A stretch of 64,000 bases of DNA from Diplonema papillatum (GCA_030068145.1 JAPJBO010000303.1:160001-224000); one strand, 5' to 3'. Shown: positions 49,673-61,796, numbered from the stretch's first letter. Program-made: numbers and translations. Notes: a model not told the origin generated them from the sequence alone.

Positions 49673-50853
49673 ATAAAATCCTCACTCCTATGCTTGTGTC
49701 TGTCACTCTCGTCCTCCGCTCCTGCTCTGCTTGCCGCGCGCCGTATAGTTGGAGTAAAAAGTGAAGCCAGAAAGCTGCTAATCTTGCTGCTGACCATGAA
49801 GTGGTGCCACGGGAACTCCGAAGAAAAATGAAGCATGTGGGAAGGGAGGGAGGGGAAGCAAGCTACTTTGTTTCTCTGGACGGATTGGGAGCGGCAAACC
49901 TGTCGTTCGGATTATTATTAGTCTTCAAAGAAACAAGTTTCTTTCCTACAAAAAAAAAAAATCGCAGTGCGGTTTTTGGGTTGTGTTGGAAAGCTCCGGC
50001 GGACCCCACATGGGAGACCACCTTGGAGGGCAACTGAGCTGTGGGGCCGGTCTGACAGCCGTATATGACTGACTTTCGACCCCTCCCCCAGAGACCGTGC
50101 TAGTTCCGAGTTTGATTGAAGTCCCCAGGACCACCTGACCCTACTCTATACTAGCACTTTCGCTGTAAGGTAGGTTCAAAGAAGGAGACAGAAGGGGAGG
50201 AATGTAACGAAAGACTGGCCCGCGTTTGGTACCCTGGTGTGGCACCGAACGTGGGCCAATTTTTTTAAGCACGGGAAGGCGGTCACTGCGAACGCATTGG
50301 CGAAACGGGTTTCTACACAGACACCTTGTTTGATAGCAGCCCACGGTGCAAGGCGGGGAAACGGGAGCAGTAACTGGGCTGCCAAGTCGCCTTTCATCGC
50401 CGATACATCTCGACTGGGGGCTACGGCATGGCTCTACACGATATCGGACGTCTTCCGACGGAGTTGTCGTCGCCAACGCAGGAAATCAAGCGGCCCTGTA
50501 CAGAACTGGCGTGTACATGGTTGCGGATGGATTGTGATAGACTCTAATTGTTGAGGTTACAATGCAGAATATCTGTACTGGAATTGCCTGTAGCAGCAAA
50601 TAGTAGGCTACTACGATGGTCCGTGCTAGCCTGTGGTAGACTGCTGGTACGTTGAGGTTACAATGCAGAATATCTGTAGCGACGGCCTGCATTAGCCACT
50701 GGATGACTGCTGGTAGACAACAGCAGGCAGTTTGCTGCACTTCCAGGAAATAGGGGTCGACTGGCTCAGTGTACATGCGTTTTCCAGGTTGGCAATGCGG
50801 CAACCCTGTTCAACTCGGAGGCGCGGCCCGGTGCATAGTTCGACAAGCTACAC
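49673..50853. other. Region with duplications and possible 5S-like stretch
   Basis: 50007-50032 (acatgggagaccaccttgga) resembles the C-box part of 5S rRNA, but the rest does not fit. 50550-50600 and 50650-50690 share gttgaggttacaatgcagaa-tatctgta. No gene recognised. Confidence 0.35.
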
Positions 50854-52906
50854 GGTGAACTCCAGCAACTTTTGCTCGAGCTAAAGTCCGGCCTCAAGTG
50901 CGGGTGTGACCACACCCGGAAATAGGGTGTGCACACTCTATTGCACGGTGAACACCAGCAACTTTTGCTCGAGCTCAAGTCCGGCCTCAAGTGCGGGGTG
51001 TGACCACACCCGGAAATAGGGTGTGCACACTCTATTGCACGGTGAACACCAGCAACTTTTGCTCGAGCTCAAGTCCGGCCTCAAGTGCGGGGTGTGACCA
51101 CACCCGGAAATAGGGTGTGCACACTTTATTGCAGCAACTTTTGCTCGAGCTAAAGTCCGGCCTCAAGTGCGGGTGTGACCACACCCGGAAATAGGGTGTG
51201 CACACTCTATTGCACGGTGAACTCCAGCAACTTTTGCTCGAGCTCAAAGTCCGGCCTCAAGTGCGGGTGTGACCACACCCGGAAATAGGGTGTGCACACT
51301 CTATTGCACGGTGAACACCAGCAACTTTTGCTCGAGCTCAAGTCCGGCCTCAAGTGCGGGGTGTGACCACACCCGGAAATAGGGTGTGCACACTTTATTG
51401 CAGCAACTTTTGCTCAAGCTAAAGTCCGGCCTCAAGTGCGGGTGTGACCACACCCGGAAATAGGGTGTGCACACTCTATTGCACGGTGAACACCAGCAAC
51501 TTTTGCTCGAGCTCAAGTCCGGCCTCAAGTGCGGGTGTGACCACACCCGGAAATAGGGTGTGCACACTCTATTGCACGGTGAACACCAGCAACTTTTGCT
51601 CGAGCTCAAGTCCGGCCTCAAGTGCGGGTGTGACCACACCCGGAAATAGGGTGTGCACACTCTATTGCACGGTGAACTCCAGCAACTTTTGCTCGAGCTA
51701 AAGTCCGGCCTCAAGTGCGGGTGTGACCACACCCGGAAATAGGGTGTGCACACTCTATTGCACGGTGAACTCCAGCAACTTTTGCTCGAGCTCAAGTCCG
51801 GCCTCAAGTGCGGGTGTGACCACACCCGGAAATAGGGTGTGCACACTCTATTGCACGGTGAACACCAGCAACTTTTGCTCGAGCTCAAGTCCGGCCTCAA
51901 GTGCGGGGTGTGACCACACCCGGAAATAGGGTGTGCACACTCTATTGCAGCAACTTTTGCTCGAGCTAAAGTCCGGCCTCAAGTGCGGGTGTGACCACAC
52001 CCGGAAATAGGGTGTGCACACTCTATTGCACGGTGAACTCCAGCAACTTTTGCTCGAGCTCAAGTCCGGCCTCAAGTGCGGGTGTGACCACACCCGGAAA
52101 TAGGGTGTGCACACTCTATTGCACGGTGAACACCAGCAACTTTTGCTCGAGCTCAAGTCCGGCCTCAAGTGCGGGTGTGACCACACCCGGAAATAGGGTG
52201 TGCACACTCTATTGCACGGTGAACACCAGCAACTTTTGCTCGAGCTCAAGTCCGGCCTCAAGTGCGGGGTGTGACCACACCCGGAAATAGGGTGTGCACA
52301 CTTTATTGCAGCAACTTTTGCTCAAGCTAAAGTCCGGCCTCAAGTGCGGGTGTGACCACACCCGGAAATAGGGTGTGCACACTCTATTGCACGGTGAACT
52401 CCAGCAACTTTTGCTCGAGCTCAAGTCCGGCCTCAAGTGCGGGTGTGACCACACCCGGAAATAGGGTGTGCACACTCTATTGCACGGTGAACACCAGCAA
52501 CTTTTGCTCGAGCTCAAGTCCGGCCTCAAGTGCGGGGTATGACCACACCCGGAAATAGGGTGTGCACACTCTATTGCAGCAACTTTTGCTCGAGCTAAAG
52601 TCCGGCCTCAAGTGCGGGTGTGACCACACCCGGAAATAGGTTCTATTGCACGGTGAACTCCAGCAACTTTTGCTCAAGCTCAAGTCCGGCCTCAAGTGCG
52701 GGGTGTGACCACACCCGGAAATAGGGTGTGCACACTCTATTGCACGGTGAACTCCAGCAACTTTTGCTCGAGCTAAAGTCCGGCCTCAAGTGCACACCCG
52801 GAAATAGGGTGTGCACACTCTATTGTACACCCCCATATTTCCGGGTGTGGCACACCCGCTTTTGGAAAGTCTGGTTTCACTCGAGCAAAAGTTGCTGGAG
52901 TTCACC
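50854..52906. repeat. ~90-bp minisatellite enclosed by inverted repeats
   Basis: Unit: cggtgaacaccagcaacttt, tgctcgagctcaagtccggc, ctcaagtgcgggtgtgacca, cacccggaaatagggtgtgc, acactctattgca. About 22 copies; some lack the first 14 bases. Each has an inverted pair cgggtgtg-ac-cacacccg. The first 27 bases (50854-50880) recur exactly inverted at 52880-52906, so the array lies inside a foldback element. Minus and plus frames up to 199 codons are by-products. Confidence 0.93.
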
Positions 52907-52924
52907 AGGCTTTTACGTGTTGTT

Positions 52925-53010
52925 ATCTGCAGATGCTTTGAGCTATGTTTGTGTCTAGGTTTTCAGACGTCCTCTCAGGTTTAGTGCGCAAATGGTAACC
53001 GCCGAGGCTG
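52925..53010 (+). repeat. Segment shared with 33032-33140
   Basis: tatctgcagatgctttgagc, tatgtttgtgtctaggtttt, gtgcgcaaatggt. Confidence 0.7.
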
Positions 53011-53090
53011 GCGAAAACAAAACGACTACAAAAAAGTCGGCATATCATGTTTCCTCCCTTCTCGAAGACAAGTGTCAAACTGGCCCATTG

Positions 53091-53418
53091 AAAATACTCG
53101 ACGTAGCTGCTTTGACTCCGAATGGAAGGGAGGAAATATAGCGGTAGAGGGGGGCAAATACAATACAAACACAATCTGATTTGTTCTTCGCTTACACCGC
53201 CGTGTGTTGTCCACCGTGTGTTGTTTTCTCACTCAGGTCTTTGACCTTGTGTTTGTGTGATTTGTCGTGTAGGGGTTGACTCGCACGACATCACGTCCGT
53301 TCAACACGTGGTTCGGTAGTTACAGCACTTGGGATCCCTTCGGGTCTTTGTCTGGCAGTTTCTAGAGTTAAAGTTTTTGTCGAGCATTTCCTTCCAAGCT
53401 GGCGCTTATGTAAAACAA
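53091..53418 (+). repeat. F3 dispersed repeat copy
   Basis: aaaatactcgacgtagctgc to ctggcgcttatgtaaaacaa, with a short direct duplication (ccgtgtgttgt) and an F2-like fragment (tagagttaaag) inside near 53363. Confidence 0.85.
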
Positions 53419-53451
53419 ATGGGGGATGCTGTGGTACATGCTCATTTTTAC

Positions 53452-53735
53452 CCCCTGACGACAGCAAGTGTCAGACCAGCCCATCCGCACGCATTGTGCT
53501 TTTTTTTGCCGTTTATTGTATAGACATTTCCTACAAAACACACGGGGTTGCTGACGATCGATAACAAAGCAAGGCAGGGAAAAAGACAGGGGCGGATTGT
53601 TTGTGCGTGCTGATTGATTGATTCCCACTTGTTTCTACCCCTGTTTGTTCGGGTGCAGGAATTTGGATCAAGAAAAGCACGCTTTTGCCATCTTCTTAGC
53701 CCGCGCAGTGCGTTGTATGGCAACCCGCTAGATTG
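53452..53735. repeat. F4 fragment and F6 copy
   Basis: 53452-53500 starts as F4 (ccctgacgacagcaagtgtc) and then diverges. 53578-53735 is a diverged F6 (gtgcgtgctgattgattg, aaaagcacgcttttgcc, aacccgctagattgg). Confidence 0.65.
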
Positions 53736-53927
53736 GAAGTGCTAACGGATAGTTGAGCGGCAGCGTGCACTAGTAAGATCAGTTTGAACTTGGTATGCAG
53801 CAACAATCTGTGACGATGCGTTGTATGGCAACCCGCTAAAGATTGGAAGTGCAAACGGATAGTTGAGCGGCAGCGTGCACTAGTAAGATCAGTTTGAACT
53901 TGATATGCAGCAACAATCTGTGACGAT
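53711..53927. repeat. ~108-bp direct duplication
   Basis: cgttgtatggcaacccgcta, ggatagttgagcggcagcgt, gcactagtaagatcagtttg, gcagcaacaatctgtgacga occur twice. Confidence 0.88.
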
Positions 53928-54139
53928 ATTAACCCCCTCGGCATATATTGGTGCACGGTGCACTGGTCATTTGAAAAGCAGCGTCATGACTAGTAATGCT
54001 ACTACTGAAAAGCGTTTACTACTGCAGTAGCAGGGCTTACGCAGCTCTTTTGTCTTGGAGCTAAATACCTGCTGAAAATCAGTACGTAGGGTCAGGCAAA
54101 AAAGAAATAGAGCATAGGGGGCTCACCTGCCAGTGTTGC

Positions 54140-54362
54140 ATGGCTTTGCCTCTGCCTCCTCTCCGGTCTCAACCTTCCAGTGTCGCGGTGGTAAGCAACA
54201 GCAGGATCTGCCGACCGGAAGGTACTGCGGTTGATTCCCCAGATGAATCTGCAGAAAAGATACTACGTTGACAAAGTACTGATTTCAGCACGTGTACAAA
54301 AAGAAAGTAAGAAAATTAACGTGCTGGAATCAGAACGTTCAGCATGCTGAACGTAAGGCCTG
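54140..54362. mobile_element. Inverted-orientation copy of the 29.6-kb element
   Basis: Reverse complement of 29590-30005 without the F7 insert: tctgcctcctctccggtctc, gcgguggtaagcaacagca-like segment, atctgcagaaaagatac, gcacgtgtacaaaaagaaag, palindrome ttcagcatgctgaa. It provides the empty site for F7. 53928-54140 and 54363-54458 hold no recognised gene. Confidence 0.78.
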
Positions 54363-54458
54363 TGCAGTAGTAAGTATGATGACTGCAGTAGTCATTCTTA
54401 CTAAAGATTTTTACTGTTTCTTACTAGTGACTACTGCGAAGGAATACAAGGCTGGGGC

Positions 54459-54775
54459 AAAATACTCGGCGTAGCTGCTTTGACTCCGAATGGAAGGGAG
54501 GAATACAGAGGGATACTATACAAACACAATCTGATTTGTTCTCCGCTTACACCTGCTTCACTTCATCCCGTTTGTTCTTCGCTTACACTACCGTGTGTTG
54601 CTTTCTCACTCAGGACCTTTGACCTGTTGTGTTTTGTCGTGTTGGGGTAGACCCGCATGACCTCACGTCCGTTCAACACGTGGTTCGGTAGTTACAGCAC
54701 TTGGGATCCCTTCTGTTCTTTGTCAGGCAGCATCGTCGAGCATTTCCTTTCAAGCTGGCGCATATGTTATAAACC
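54459..54775 (+). repeat. F3 dispersed repeat copy
   Basis: Near full length, with a small internal duplication (tgttcttcgcttacac / tgttctccgcttacac). It is followed at 54806-54850 by a short F2 fragment. Confidence 0.85.
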
Positions 54776-54905
54776 TCTCTGGGGGGGTTTCCTGTATTAG
54801 CACTTTTTCAGAGTGAAAGTTCGCTTGAAACACCGGGGGTTTTCGTTGGCTTCGTTTTCTCTTTCATGTGCAACCGTTCCGGAAATGTTCCCGTCAGAAC
54901 AGATG

Positions 54906-55212
54906 TAAAATACTCGACGTAGCTGCTTCGACTCCGAATGGAAGGGGGGAAATATAGAGGTAAGGGGCAAATACAATACAAACACAATCTGATTTGTTCT
55001 TCGCTTACACCACCGTGTGTTGTTTTCTCACTCAGGATTTTTTGACCTGTTGTGTTTGTGTGATTTGTCGTGTAGGGGTAGACCCGCATGACCTCACGTC
55101 CGTTCAACACGTGGTTCGGTAGTTACAGCACTTTGGATCCCTTCTGTTCTTTGTCGGGCAGCATCGTCGAGCATTTCCTTTCAAGCTGGCGCTTCTGTAA
55201 CAAAAAAAAAAA
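54906..55212 (+). repeat. F3 dispersed repeat copy with A-tail
   Basis: Near full length, ending gctggcgcttctgtaac plus an 11-base A-run. Confidence 0.88.
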
Positions 55213-55241
55213 CGCCTGCATTTCGGGTGTGGATTTACACC

Positions 55242-55405
55242 GAGCCGGTCCGTCCCTTCTTGATAGACCGAAGAATACAGCACCGGGCAATTCGACGCAG
55301 CTCTAGGGACTAAGGATGGGACCTGATAGACCGTGGTGGACCGTGATGCACTGTGATAAACAGCGGCAGGCACTTCGATGCAGTTTCAAGGGACGGACCG
55401 GCTCA
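55242..55405. mobile_element. 164-bp inverted-repeat element
   Basis: Reverse-orientation copy of 16780-16960: gagccggtccgtcccttctt ... gggacggaccggctc. Ends are inverted repeats. Confidence 0.8.
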
Positions 55406-55800
55406 ATTTTCACGCGTTTTGGCTACCGCACACCTGTGACTCGGGCACACCCTCTTTAACTCCAGCTTCTGAGGCGGAGATCCGCGCGCGGTATTGTCGT
55501 CTCCTTCACTCGCTGTTGAAAGGGTGACGAGTACGGATGGACGGATGCAAGTTTTAATTCGGTGCTGTTCCCCTTTTTTTTTTTCTTTCTTTCTTTTTTG
55601 CGGTTCGTTAATCGTCCAAAAGTATTAATAGAGCATTTTTTGAGGCTTAAAAAAACGAGCAAATTTCGTGCCTCCGGTTTGAGACTGGGAGTCGAATAGT
55701 GCGGGGCGGGGGATGGGGGGTTGAGAAGAAAGGAGGAGGGGGGATGTTGCTCGTGTTATGCATCCTCTGCCGCGCTTGGGGGGGGGGGGGGTGCCTACCC
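55406..55800. other. Region without recognised gene
   Basis: 55447-55475 (ctctttaactccagcttctg) is a solo end of the 58.2-kb inverted-repeat family. T- and G-runs occur. Confidence 0.4.
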
Positions 55801-56045
55801 TTTAACGCCAGCTTCTGAGGCTGGACTCCACCGTGTTGGCACCCAAAGCATTGAGTTCTGTAAAGTGCAAGTGCCATGAAGGCAGGCGAGCACCACTGCA
55901 GGCACCCAAAGCATTGAGCTCTGTATAGTGCAAGTGCCATGAAGGCAGGCGAGCACCACTGCAGGCACCCAAAGCATTGAGTTCTGTAAAGTGCAAGTGC
56001 CATGAAGGCAGGCGAACACCACTGTAGGCACCCTAAGCAGTGGAG
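55801..56045. repeat. 62-bp tandem repeat, about 3 copies
   Basis: gcacccaaagcattgagttc, tgtaaagtgcaagtgccatg, aaggcaggcgagcaccactg. It starts after another solo end of the 58.2-kb family (tttaacgccagcttctgagg). A single copy lies at 44186. Confidence 0.88.
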
Positions 56046-56094
56046 CTGGAGCCACCGGAAAGCGGGGCTCTCCGCTGGGAAGGACGGTTGTTTG

Positions 56095-56212
56095 TGTCTT
56101 GCCGTGTAGGGATAGATCCGCATGACCTCACGTCCGCACGACACGTGGTTCGGTAGTTACAGCACTTGGAATCCCTTCGGTTCTTTGTCTGGCGGCATGG
56201 CGCTTATGTGAA
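56095..56212 (+). repeat. F3 dispersed repeat, partial
   Basis: tgtcttgccgtgtagggata, gacctcacgtccgcacgac, ggcatggcgcttatgtgaa; both ends are shortened. Confidence 0.8.
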
Positions 56213-56339
56213 AAGAAAACGTAAATGCGTTGGGGCGGCGGGGGCCCAGGAAGAGGAGGGGGTGTTTAATTCGATGCTTTGTGGGCCAAAAATGACCGAC
56301 CGGTCAATTCTCAGCGATGGATTTTTTTAGTCATAAATG

Positions 56340-56645
56340 ACCGGCTTTTCTTAGCGCGAGCACTGGAACCAGCACCCCGAGGTACCAGGGAAAGCCTGCT
56401 ACACGGGAGCCAAGCTTCACGTGTTCGGCGGTACTGCAGAGCCACGGGCCTACGGGTCAAGTGGCTACCGATTTCCCAAACTAAAGCATCAAGGCGTGGC
56501 GCACCTTGGGGCTTGGCGCTTGCGCTGAACACAAGCTCGTGGTCAGCCGCAGGGCGGGTTGTGGCACGTCCTGCCTCCGACTCAAGCCTTGCAAGCTGTG
56601 GTTGACCGTCACACTCCTGGACCCGGACCGGCCTTTTTCTTCTTC
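56340..56645. mobile_element. F1 element copy
   Basis: Long form, starting ccggcttttcttagcgcgag like the 24.1-kb copy. A 13-base deletion lies at the gagacg site. The right end joins an F4 copy (56644-56735); no duplication could be matched. Confidence 0.85.
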
Positions 56646-56735
56646 CCGACGACAACTAGTGTCAGACTAGCCTACCCGAAGGCAGTTGATTTATTTAGAC
56701 AAGTTTACTATACCGGCGGAAGTTGTTTGGGTTCG
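56644..56735 (-). repeat. F4 copy
   Basis: cccgacgacaactagtgtca ... ggcggaagttgtttgggt, followed on plus by a T-rich run. Confidence 0.85.
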
Positions 56736-56770
56736 TCGTTTTTTTTTTCTTTTTTTTTTTTTTTGTTTTC

Positions 56771-56850
56771 CAGGTACCAGGGAAAGCCTGCTACACGGGA
56801 GTCAGGCTTCACGTGTTCGGCGGTACTGCAGAGTCACGGGCCTACAGATT
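56771..56850. mobile_element. F1 element, left-end fragment
   Basis: ggtaccagggaaagcctgct to cacgggcctacag; stops abruptly. Confidence 0.85.
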
Positions 56851-57840
56851 TGGCGTCTTTCTTTCGGCCTTTTGTGCTTTGTGGGGTTCAGCTTCGTGTG
56901 GTGTGTGTGACAGTGGGAAGATTTTGCGCTGTAAGTGCGCGCAAACAAAGGAAGCGCCAGATCCGTTTTTTCTTTGCTTTTTTTTTTGCCGCAAGTGTTT
57001 CGTTCCTTTTTCGCGTGTAAAAACTACGATACGGGATTCCTTTACGGACAGAGGTTGGGTCGAATAGAGGCTTGGAGGAAGACATGGGCCAACTCAACAG
57101 GTTTACGTACAAATTCAAATTCAACCCAATGGAGAAGCTGCTGCGCTTTGGGTGAAAGATCCTAGCAAACGCATGATTGAGCCGGCCCACCCCCTGCTGA
57201 TGGACGGCTGGTGGACTGTGGTAGACAGCTGCACGCAATTCGATGCGGATCCAGGGGAATTGCAATAATGTGCTTGGTATGGACGTGTGCTCAACGCCCG
57301 CACTGGTTCCGTCTGCGCCGCGTTTCGGTCCTTTAAGCCGCGGACACATTAGGCGGACCAAAAGGGGGCGGCCTACGAGTGGGTCGCCTCCTTGCCGGAG
57401 CCATCGTTGGATGACCCCTTCGCTCGTTTCTTCGCGTTTGCGTCGGTTCGCGCGCCGGGCGGACGCAGCCGGGGGTTGCGTTGCATTGGCATGAGTCCTT
57501 TGTGTCTTTTAAACAAATCTCCTCGTTCGACTGCTGGAGTCCGCAAGTACAGGTATTTGCTGCACATCAAGTTCTACCTACCCCGACCTCCTAAGAATCT
57601 AAACAGTAGCCACCTGTGAGAAAGCTGAACCGTCCGCGAGGACCCTCTGATCATATCAGTTGCCGCTTGGACTAGACCGCGTTCAGATTTCGGGCGGTCA
57701 ACAAAACGAATAGTTGGGGGACCTAATGCGGCAAGGTATCTTTCTCAATCAATAGACAAGAAGCCTCCTATTGACGAGCAAACTGCCATTTCTGGTCCTG
57801 CTGCCCTCTACGTTGTTTTTTTTTTTTTTTTTTTTTTTTT
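56851..57840. other. Region with a coding-like fragment, no firm gene
   Basis: 57368-57500 on plus reads AAYEWVASLPEPSLDDPFAR, FFAFASVRAPGGRSRGLR; its relative is at 6705-6830. 57608-57705 is a diverged F8 copy. Otherwise unrecognised; T-run at 57815-57840. Confidence 0.35.
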
Positions 57841-58055
57841 GAATAAGCACGGTTAAAGCACCTGCTTTGTAGGAAATGCTTGAGGAGACTGCCAGTTGCG
57901 ATAGATCAAAGGAGGTAAATGTGCTGTAGCCCACACGAAAGACAGGTAAATCTGGGTTTAGTGGCGGGCGTAAGCGTTCAACAAAAAAGACCCACTTTGT
58001 AGTTGTATTGTTTTCTCCCCCTCTAGCCTCCTTCGAAATGGGCACAAGGAGTATT
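57841..58055 (+). repeat. F5 dispersed repeat copy
   Basis: gcacctgctttgtaggaaat, gatcaaaggaggtaaatgtg, gcgggcgtaagcgttcaac, ctccccctctagcctccttc. Confidence 0.82.
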
Positions 58056-58209
58056 TCCCCCTGTCCCATCTGAAGTTTTAGTTAGCTTGGTTGACGCCGG
58101 GAGAGATCCCAGGAGAGAAGATTCCTGCAACAGACACGCCCCCACTGGACCCGTGGCACACCAACCAGACTTCCGGGCGGGTTGCGCACAAATAAACTAC
58201 TAGTCTAAA

Positions 58210-58566
58210 CGGTGGAGTCCAGCCCCAGAAGCTGAAGGTAAAGATGGAGTTCAGCGGGTGTGCTAAAGGGGGGGGGGGGGGGGGCAGTGCTGATACTAAG
58301 CCTGAGACCCAAAACGAAGTTGCTAACCCTGGGTGGGGTCGGGGGGTCGAATAGTATACCATATGTTATAACAGTTATTTGAGCCTGCTACTGTTCGGCT
58401 TCCCGGAACTTTTTTATTAGAGTGAAAGTTCACACACAAATCGAGTAATAACACAGGTGTTTATTGTTCGACCCCCCCACCCCCCCCCCCCTTTAGCACA
58501 CAGGCTTTTCGGGTGTGACTTGGGCACACCCTCTTTAACTCCAGCTTCTGATGCTGGACTCCACCG
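58210..58566. mobile_element. ~357-bp inverted-repeat element with nested repeats
   Basis: Left end CGGTGGAGTCCAGC-CCCAGAAGCTGAAGGTAAAGA and the right end reversed CGGTGGAGTCCAGC-ATCAGAAGCTGGAGTTAAAGA differ at few positions. The interior contains G- and C-runs, a copy of the 5955-6042 inverted-repeat context (58388-58480) and an F2 fragment (58417-58432). Confidence 0.82.
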
Positions 58567-58675
58567 TGTAGTTTAGCGTACCGGAGAAAATCCCCACCCA
58601 CAACTTTCCCACAATGTGGTCGCAATAGCCACAACGTTTACCCACAATACTTTGTGGCTAATGTGGCTGGTATTG

Positions 58676-58860
58676 GTGGCGGTGGTGGCACACTCTTCAA
58701 GCCAAAGCCCGAAGGCACGGCGCACCTTCGGGCTTGGCGCTTGCTGAACACAACCCCGCGGAGACGGTCGACCACCAGGCAGAGCGGACGGGGTTGCGCA
58801 CTGCGCTTGCTTCGACTCAAGCTTTGCATGCTGCGGTTTGACTGCCGCCCCGCAGCAATT
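58676..58860. mobile_element. Diverged F1 element
   Basis: ttcaagccaaagcccgaagg, acggtcgaccaccaggcaga, gcggacggggttgcgcac, cgactcaagctttgcatgct. F1 order is kept at roughly 75% similarity; an old copy. Confidence 0.7.
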
Positions 58861-59735
<875 letters not shown>

Positions 59736-59901
59736 TAAAGCTCAGTTGTGGGTAATCCCTGCGCGGAATCCAGCCCATTTCTTTCCAGCCGAGGCTCCTG
59801 CCGGGCGCTCGTGATGATTACTCATTGCGCGGAGCTTTTTCCGGCTCGGGCGTTTTGCCCCATGGTGCACATGCAACGCTACCCGCAAAAAGGGCAAGAG
59901 G

Positions 59902-60141
59902 GTGGGCAGCACGTACACGAAAGCAAGCAACGACCAGCACCAATACGCGGTCGCCCAGGAGGACGCACAACTCGCCCCCGTGGGCGCGTGCCTCGTGCAG
60001 GGCGGGCGCTTTGTGATCCGCCGCGAAGTTCTCTCCTGGTGCAATCCGGAGAGACCGGCGTCGAGTTTCGGCACACAGCCGGTTCCCTCGGGCGGCTACC
60101 CTAAGGGAGAGAGAGAGAGCGCCAGACACAATCCATCTTAA
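59902..60141 (+). CDS. Possible exon of unknown protein
   Basis: GSTYTKASNDQHQYAVAQED, AQLAPVGACLVQGGRFVIRR, EVLSWCNPERPASSFGTQPV is protein-like and ends at an AG repeat (60107-60120). Minus frames over the same DNA are also open. I do not recognise it; it may equally be chance. Confidence 0.25.
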   Translation: MGSTYTKASNDQHQYAVAQEDAQLAPVGACLVQGGRFVIRREVLSWCNPERPASSFGTQPVPSGGYPKGERESARHNPS

Positions 60142-60984
60142 AAAAAAAAATTAGTATGGCGCTTCCGTTTGTTTGTGCGCACTAGCGGTTTTTCACCTGA
60201 TTTGGTGAGTTGCTCTTAGTACGCTGCCAACTACTAATTTTTAGTACCAACAATGCATTGTTAACACAAAAAAAAAAATGGACCACACACGCACAACTCG
60301 CCCCCCTCGAAAAGCTGTGCTATTCGGGCGGCTTCTACTGGGGCCACCATGCGTCCTTGTTCCAACTTGACCTAGTGTGTCCTGCTGGACGTGGCAGGGC
60401 TTCGAAGCGGCTTGAACAAGAAACGACACTTCATTTGCCATGTCCTCGAGGGGGGAATACCTTAGTTTAGTTAGTGTTCAGGCAGAATATTGCCACTCAT
60501 AGGGGAGGGGTCGTTGTATAATGGTTTAGCTTGAAGGGAATTGGAAAGGTTGAAAAAGGTTTTGGGGGTCACTGTTTTTATTTTTTTCTGTTTTTTATTT
60601 TTTTGGGGGTAATTATTTTTTCGAGGGTTCGCGTAACCCTTTGCAATATTGCCACTCATAGGGGGGGAGGGTAGGTACGCTAATCCAAAACTACAAGGTT
60701 TGACAACGTTCGATCGGGCGGGGGTGAATCGACACAATTTAGAAAGGTTTATGCAGACAGCGTACAGGTCCTCAGGAGGTGGTCCAGGACCCAATATTCC
60801 CGATATCAGGATCTGAGGTCCCGATCTGGGGTCCCGGGAAGCTTGTGTCTGCGGCCTACGCGCGCGCTCGTAGTATGTTTACACAACCTCAGACCACCAG
60901 ATCGGGAGTTGAGCTTGCCGTGGGACCCAATATGAGCAGTCCAACGCCCAATGTCCGTTCTTCTGTTTTTTTCTTCCTGTCCAA
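60142..60984. other. Region without recognised gene
   Basis: 60210-60260 holds an inverted atgcattgtta-like segment also near 30280. 60481-60500 and 60643-60662 share attgccactcatagggg, variants of the ggcag..ctgcc palindrome. 60781-60830 has short inverted gatctg/ggtccc motifs. Confidence 0.4.
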
Positions 60985-61070
60985 AAGGGTTTTGTTGAAG
61001 TCTCCGTTTGACTTGCGAGGCGGGGGGATTTTTTTCCTTTTAAGCTGTTAGAGCAGGGTCTGGGAAGGTA
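60985..61070. repeat. F7-like repeat (43.9-kb type)
   Basis: gttgaagtctccgtttgact, tgcgaggcggggggattttt, gttagagcagggtctggga. 61160-61205 adds a weak F2 core (cggtgttttaggtcttcgag). The remainder to 61527 holds no recognised gene; 61410-61490 matches 54845-54895. Confidence 0.7.
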
Positions 61071-61531
61071 GGGGGGTGGGCGCGTAGCGCTTATTGTGTT
61101 TCCTTCGTACTTTGGGTCGATTATGCTGTTCTGTTTGCAGTCTCTTTTGGACTGGTTTCTTGTGTTGAGACGTCGGTGTTTTAGGTCTTCGAGTGACATG
61201 CGAAGCAGGGCGGAGACTATTGTAGTGCTTGGTCAGAGTCTTGGCGCGAGGGAAGAAAAAGGCGCGTCACTGGCCAACCACGGTTTGAAACCGGGAACAT
61301 TTCCGGAGTTGGGGCTTGCACTGATAAACGAAGCAACGGACGATCAGCATCCAACTGACCAAAGGTGATGAAAATGATAAGGCAAAAAGTTTCTTGTTCT
61401 TCGCGTGCACAGGGTATAAACCTCTCGTTTCCTGTGTCAGCACTTTTTCGTCGGCTTCGTTTTCTCTTTCATGTGCAACCGTTGTTCCGGAAATGTTCGC
61501 CAGTACAGATGTTACTGAGATGTACTATTAA

Positions 61532-61796
61532 CCACTTAAGGACGGAGGGGGGCAGGGTTAATTTGGGAAAAGGGGTGGCTCCAAGGCGAATCTCAGGTAT
61601 CCGTTGGAGCTCGGAGAGGATTTCTGCCCGGGTGAAGGACGCATTTCAAAGATTTTCAAAGATTCGTGTCGGATCTTTCCGATACAGCAAAACAGCGACC
61701 ACTTTCGACCATTATTTGGCCTCTCGCCCGCGAACGTGACACCCGCGAACTTTCGTGAGTTAACTACCACTACAGTGGTAGTTCGTCCGGAAGTGG
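61532..61796. mobile_element. 265-bp TTAA-flanked inverted-repeat element
   Basis: Ends CCACTTAAGGACGG and, reversed, CCACTTCCGGACGA match at 11 of 14 and are flanked by TTAA (61528-61531 and 61797-61800), the piggyBac-type target duplication. Inside near the right end, aactaccact-ac-agtggtagtt forms a hairpin. No coding capacity. It is probably a non-autonomous piggyBac-type element. Confidence 0.78.

Noticed and set aside
50007-50032. 5S rRNA gene
   Set aside because: Only about 20 bases resemble the C-box region; the A box and the pairing ends are absent.
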